A DNA stretch of 17,129 nucleotides, taken from assembly GCA_021805275.1 (NCBI GenBank), contig JAJZFQ010000015.1:1-17129 (forward strand), read 5' to 3'. This stretch comes from Pseudomonadota bacterium (GTDB lineage Bacteria > Pseudomonadota > Gammaproteobacteria > Steroidobacterales > Steroidobacteraceae). The notes beneath the pieces were generated by a model. It saw only the letters and a program-made list of their open reading frames with translations. It was not told the DNA's origin and ran no database searches. Position numbers and translations under genes: made by a program. Below, piece by piece: positions 14,045-17,129 of this stretch; the first letter of the stretch is position 1, and each line of letters opens with the position of its first letter.

Positions 14045-16135
14045 ATGAAAGCGAAGACCAAATCTTCTGCAGCGAGCCATAAGCGCTCGGCCGCACACTC
14101 CGGCAAGCCCGCCAAGGCCACCGCGGCCGAGAAGTCCGCGCGCCTCAGCGCACCCAAGGCTCATGCCAAGGGCGCGGCGGCCAGCAAGCGCACCGCGCGC
14201 GCGCCTGCCCCGACACCGCCACCGCCACCGACCGCGGACCCGAAACCGGCCCTGGACAAACGTCCCGCCGAACGGCGCGGAGTTGCCGTGCCCGAGGACC
14301 GCCAGTCGCAGCTGAAGCTGCTCATCGCGCGTGGCAAGGAACAGGGCTACCTGACCTACGCGCAGGTGAACGATCATCTGCCCTCCGAAATCGTCGATCC
14401 GGAGCAGATCGAGGACATCGTCAACACCATCAACGAGATGGGTATTCCGGTGTACGAGAAGGCACCGGATACCGAGTCTCTGCTCGCCGGGGAACCCTCG
14501 GCGCCGGCGGACGAGGAGGCCATCGAGGAGGCCGCCGCCGTACTCGCCGCGCTCGATGCCGAGCTCGGTCGAACCACCGACCCGGTGCGCATGTACATGC
14601 GCGAGATGGGCACGGTGGAGCTGTTGACGCGCGAGGGCGAGATCCGCATTGCCCGACGGATCGAGGAGGGCCTGGAGGCCGTGCGCCGCCAGCTCGCCAT
14701 GTTCCCGCTGACCCACGACTGCCTGCTCAAGGCGTACGAGTCAGTCAAGACCGGCCAGACTCGCCTCGTGGACGTCATCGTCGGATTCGTCGATCCGAAT
14801 GCCCCGGACGTCATCGCCCAGCCGCAGAACCCGACCAAGGTCGAGGTAGTCGCGGCCACCGAATCGAACGAGGAGGACGGCGAGGACGAGTCGGACAGCG
14901 AGGAGGAGACCGTCGACTCCGGACCGGACCCGCAGGAAGCCGCCGAGCGCTTCGCGCGTCTCGCCAAGGGCTGCGCGCAGATGCTCACGGCCATCGACAA
15001 GCACGGCGCGCACGATCCGAAGACGCTGAAGGCGCGCAAGAAGACCGCTGACGAGTTCCTGGAACTGAAGCTCTCCCCGCGCATGTTCGATGCGCTGATC
15101 GGGAACCTGCGCGATCACATTCGCGAGATCCGTCATCTCGAGAAGGAGATCATGACGCTCGCGGTGCGCGACTGCGGCATGCCGCGCAAGGATTTCATCG
15201 CGACGTTCCCGAAGAACGAGACGAATACGCGCTGGCTGGCCAAGCACATGAAGGCCGGCAAGAAGTACTCCTCCGCGCTCACGAAGGTCGAGCCGGAGAT
15301 CGAGCGGCGCCAGACGAAACTGGCGACCATCGAGCAGGCGTTGCACCTGTCGATCAGCGACATCAAGGAAATCAACCGCGAGGTGTCGATCGGCGAGGCC
15401 AAGGCGCGGCGCGCCAAGAAAGAGATGGTCGAGGCGAACCTGCGCCTGGTCATCTCCATCGCGAAGAAGTACACCAACCGCGGCCTGCAGTTCCTCGATC
15501 TGATCCAGGAAGGCAACATCGGCCTGATGAAGGCGGTCGACAAGTTCGAGTACCGCCGCGGCTACAAGTTCAGCACCTACGCGACCTGGTGGATCCGCCA
15601 GGCCATCACCCGTTCGATCGCCGATCAGGCCCGCACCATCCGCATTCCGGTGCACATGATCGAGACGATCAACAAGTTGAACCGCATCTCGCGGCAGATG
15701 CTGCAGGAAATGGGACGCGAGCCGACGCCGGAGGAGCTGGCGGTGCGCATGGAGATGCCCGAGGACAAGGTGCGCAAGGTTCTGAAGATCGCCAAAGAGC
15801 CGATTTCGATGGAAACACCGATTGGCGACGACGAGGATTCGCACCTCGGGGACTTCATCGAGGACACCTCGGTGGCCTCACCGATCGACCAGGCGACCAT
15901 GGAGTCGCTGCGCGAGACCACCCATGCGGTGCTGGCGCAGCTCACGCCACGGGAGGCGAAAGTGCTGCGCATGCGCTTCGGGATCGACATGAACACCGAC
16001 CACACGCTTGAGGAGGTCGGCAAGCAGTTCGACGTCACCCGGGAGCGGATCCGTCAGATTGAAGCCAAGGCGCTGCGCAAGCTGCGCCACCCGAGCCGCA
16101 GCGAGCAGCTGCGCAGCTTCCTGATGGAAGACTGA
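14045..16135 (+). CDS. rpoD: RNA polymerase primary sigma factor RpoD (sigma70)
   Basis: RpoD directs RNA polymerase to housekeeping promoters. The 696-residue protein is longer than E. coli RpoD (613). Residues 1-80 are a Lys/Ala/Ser-rich tail ending in a proline run. Region 1.1 follows (about 86-140), then region 1.2 ([11 protein letters not shown], 179-189), a non-conserved region with an acidic stretch (272-295), region 2 (463-535, with -10 recognition in [18 protein letters not shown], 511-528), region 3 (540-600), and region 4 with the -35 helix-turn-helix ([19 protein letters not shown], 653-671). It ends SFLMED. The ATG at 14045 is the first in frame after an in-frame stop-rich gap and has only a weak ribosome binding site. 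It is last in the operon and is followed by a GC hairpin. Confidence 0.97.
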   Translation: MKAKTKSSAASHKRSAAHSGKPAKATAAEKSARLSAPKAHAKGAAASKRTARAPAPTPPPPPTADPKPALDKRPAERRGVAVPEDRQSQLKLLIARGKEQGYLTYAQVNDHLPSEIVDPEQIEDIVNTINEMGIPVYEKAPDTESLLAGEPSAPADEEAIEEAAAVLAALDAELGRTTDPVRMYMREMGTVELLTREGEIRIARRIEEGLEAVRRQLAMFPLTHDCLLKAYESVKTGQTRLVDVIVGFVDPNAPDVIAQPQNPTKVEVVAATESNEEDGEDESDSEEETVDSGPDPQEAAERFARLAKGCAQMLTAIDKHGAHDPKTLKARKKTADEFLELKLSPRMFDALIGNLRDHIREIRHLEKEIMTLAVRDCGMPRKDFIATFPKNETNTRWLAKHMKAGKKYSSALTKVEPEIERRQTKLATIEQALHLSISDIKEINREVSIGEAKARRAKKEMVEANLRLVISIAKKYTNRGLQFLDLIQEGNIGLMKAVDKFEYRRGYKFSTYATWWIRQAITRSIADQARTIRIPVHMIETINKLNRISRQMLQEMGREPTPEELAVRMEMPEDKVRKVLKIAKEPISMETPIGDDEDSHLGDFIEDTSVASPIDQATMESLRETTHAVLAQLTPREAKVLRMRFGIDMNTDHTLEEVGKQFDVTRERIRQIEAKALRKLRHPSRSEQLRSFLMED

Positions 16136-16142
16136 GTCGGGG

Positions 16143-16165
16143 GCGGCCGCGCGCTGCGCGGCCGC
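16143..16165. terminator. GC hairpin between rpoD and the convergent DUF4404 gene
   Basis: GCGGCCGCGC (16143-16152) pairs perfectly with GCGCGGCCGC (16156-16165) around a three-base loop. It begins seven bases after the rpoD stop and touches the stop of the opposite gene. With no T-run it is an atypical terminator that could serve both strands. Confidence 0.5.
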
Positions 16166-16450
16166 TCAGATCCCGAGCTTGCCGAGCGCGTCGGTGAGCT
16201 GGCGCAGCACCTCGGCCAGCGCCGGGTGGTCGGCCTCGAAGCGCACCGCCATCGCTTCAAGCCGTGGGGTGTGCTCCTCGATCGCACCGCCGGCGCTCTC
16301 GCCCCGACCGAGGGCGCGCCCGATGTCCTGTGTCAGGTCACCCAGGATCCGGCGCGAATCCTCATCGATCGAGTCTGCCCGGCTCAACCGCTCGTGAACG
16401 CGCGCCAGCAGCTCGCGCAGGCTCTCTTCGCTCGTGCGCCCTTGGTTCAT
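16166..16450 (-). CDS. DUF4404 family protein
   Basis: This is a 94-residue, highly charged, mostly helical cytosolic protein without signal peptide or membrane segment. The pattern ESLRELLARVHERLSRADSI with DSRRILGDLTQDI and, at the end, FEADHPALAEVLRQLTDALGKLGI is that of the DUF4404 family, whose function is unknown. The length is typical. The ATG at 16450 is the natural start. It converges on rpoD and is divergent from the Lrp-type regulator, with a 7-bp inverted repeat in the shared upstream gap. Confidence 0.8.
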   Translation of the reverse strand: MNQGRTSEESLRELLARVHERLSRADSIDEDSRRILGDLTQDIGRALGRGESAGGAIEEHTPRLEAMAVRFEADHPALAEVLRQLTDALGKLGI

Positions 16451-16478
16451 CCACCGCTCCGTCGTCTGTGCTGAAGCG

Positions 16479-16505
16479 ATTCTAGCTGAGAACGAGGCAA
16501 CGCAA
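16479..16505 (-). promoter_or_regulatory. Candidate promoter of the DUF4404 gene
   Basis: On the minus strand TAGAAT (16479-16484, five of six matches to -10) is preceded by TTGCGT (16500-16505) with a short 15-bp spacer. The -35 lies inside the left arm of the inverted repeat at 16496-16520. Confidence 0.35.
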
Positions 16506-16520
16506 GTGGACTACGTTGCC
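16496..16520. promoter_or_regulatory. Inverted repeat, possible operator
   Basis: GGCAACG (16496-16502) and CGTTGCC (16514-16520) are a perfect 7-bp inverted repeat with an 11-bp spacer, between the divergent DUF4404 and Lrp-type genes. Lrp/AsnC regulators often bind their own upstream region, so this could be its site, but it does not resemble the AT-rich Lrp consensus. Confidence 0.35.
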
Positions 16521-16571
16521 CGGACCGCGTAGAACAATCGTGCAAAACGGGGGCGGGACGGCAGAACAACC

Positions 16572-17027
16572 GTGGACAAGATCGACCGTGAGATCGTGCG
16601 CTGGCTGGAACAGGACGCGCGCCTGTCGTTCGCCGAGCTCGGCGAGAGAGTCGGTCTGTCGAAGACGCCGTGCTGGCAGCGGGTCCGCACTCTCGAGCGG
16701 CAGGGACTGATCCGCGGCTACCGGGCCGAACTCGATGCCGAGCGGCTCGGACTGAAAGTCCACGCCTTCGTGTTCGTGAGCATCGATTCGGCCCGCTATG
16801 CGGAGTTCGAGGCCGCCGCGGCGCACCACCCCGCGGTACTGCAGTGCTACACGACGGCCGGGCAGGCCGACTACCTCATGCACGTACTGGTCGGGCAGAT
16901 CGAGGAGCTCGACCGGCTGCTGCGCCTGCAGGTCAGCCGCATGCCGGGCGTGCAGCGGATTGAGACGACCGTGTGCATGAAGACCATCAAGCCGCGCGCG
17001 CCGCTCAGCGGCTGCCTGCCGCCGTGA
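16572..17027 (+). CDS. Lrp/AsnC family transcriptional regulator
   Basis: The 151-residue DNA-binding protein starts with an AsnC-type winged helix (MDKIDREIVRWLEQDARLS; helix-turn-helix in about 18-45, with SKTPCWQRVRTLE as recognition part), a linker, and a C-terminal RAM domain (about 62-140) that binds amino acids and forms octamers. The SKTPCWQRV form is seen in the Lrp-like branch. Start codon GTG at 16572 gives the exact family N-terminus. The effector and targets cannot be told; no amino-acid metabolism gene lies within the window. The frame continues past the domain with a short tail rich in Pro. Confidence 0.92.
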   Translation: MDKIDREIVRWLEQDARLSFAELGERVGLSKTPCWQRVRTLERQGLIRGYRAELDAERLGLKVHAFVFVSIDSARYAEFEAAAAHHPAVLQCYTTAGQADYLMHVLVGQIEELDRLLRLQVSRMPGVQRIETTVCMKTIKPRAPLSGCLPP

Positions 17028-17063
17028 GCCGCCCCGGCATGCGCCGCGCGCGGATGGCGCTGC

Positions 17064-17069
17064 TAGAAT
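17064..17069 (+). promoter_or_regulatory. -10 element of the tRNA-Ile2 gene
   Basis: TAGAAT matches the -10 consensus at five of six positions and ends 12 bp before the mature 5' end of the tRNA. No good -35 is seen 15-19 bp upstream. Confidence 0.4.
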
Positions 17070-17081
17070 GGCGTTCCGCGC

Positions 17082-17129
17082 GGGCCTGTAGCACAGCGGT
17101 TAGTGCAGGGGACTCATAATCCCTTGGTC
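17082..17129 (+). tRNA. ileX: tRNA-Ile2 (anticodon CAU), truncated by the window end
   Basis: The first 48 nucleotides of a tRNA are present: acceptor strand GGGCCTG, T8, D-stem GCAC/GTGC with GGTTA loop, and an anticodon stem GGGGA/TCCCT around the loop CTCATAA. The anticodon CAU is at 17115-17117 (tRNA positions 34-36). The G27-U43 wobble and the following TGGTC match E. coli tRNA-Ile2 rather than elongator Met tRNA. In E. coli ileX also lies just beyond rpoD. C34 would be changed to lysidine by TilS so that the tRNA reads AUA. The T arm and 3' acceptor strand are outside the window, so an elongator Met tRNA is not fully excluded. Confidence 0.85.

Noticed and set aside
1..17129. CRISPR array, insertion sequence, prophage or defence island
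   Set aside because: No regularly spaced repeats, transposase, integrase or terminal repeats were seen; gene content is housekeeping throughout.

Overview
The window is a GC-rich piece of a proteobacterial chromosome holding almost only housekeeping genes, with no mobile element, CRISPR array or phage gene visible. The gene order rpsU - yqeY - dnaG - rpoD (the macromolecular-synthesis operon), tsaD divergent from rpsU, a Cca of the E. coli HD-domain type, an ileX-like tRNA shortly after rpoD, and a class II ribonucleotide reductase split into nrdJa and nrdJb (as in Pseudomonas aeruginosa) all point to a gammaproteobacterium. I cannot name the genus from sequence alone.

Left part (1-3561): nrdJa and nrdJb lie on the minus strand and make deoxyribonucleotides with adenosylcobalamin, independently of oxygen. 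Upstream is a 566-bp non-coding region shared with a plus-strand small heat-shock gene. It carries a sigma70-like nrdJ promoter with a perfect 16-bp palindrome resembling an NrdR box at the expected start point, a second NrdR-like core and a DnaA box further up, and a sigma32-like promoter facing hsp20.

Middle part (3562-9368): hsp20; an NDUFA9-like NAD(P)-binding protein; cca (minus); a lipoprotein metallo-aminopeptidase (plus, start codon 6 bp from the cca start); a MidA/NDUFAF7-like methyltransferase (minus); and a pteridine reductase (plus). The genes alternate in strand and are tightly packed.

Right part (9374-17129): the minus-strand run tsaD - folB - folK (tRNA t6A synthesis plus two folate steps) converges on the pteridine reductase, so three folate/pterin genes sit together. 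Divergent from tsaD runs rpsU - yqeY - dnaG - rpoD, coupling ribosomal protein S21, primase and the housekeeping sigma factor. A DUF4404 gene (minus) and an Lrp/AsnC-type regulator (plus) follow, and the window ends inside a tRNA-Ile2(CAU) gene.

The most unusual point is dnaG. Its conserved N-terminus begins only a few codons after the yqeY stop, in the same frame, with no ATG, GTG or TTG available, which implies an AUC/AUU start or stop readthrough. Other points of note are the long Lys/Ala-rich N-terminal extension of RpoD, a Glu in place of the first catalytic Asp of Cca, and several structured intergenic elements.
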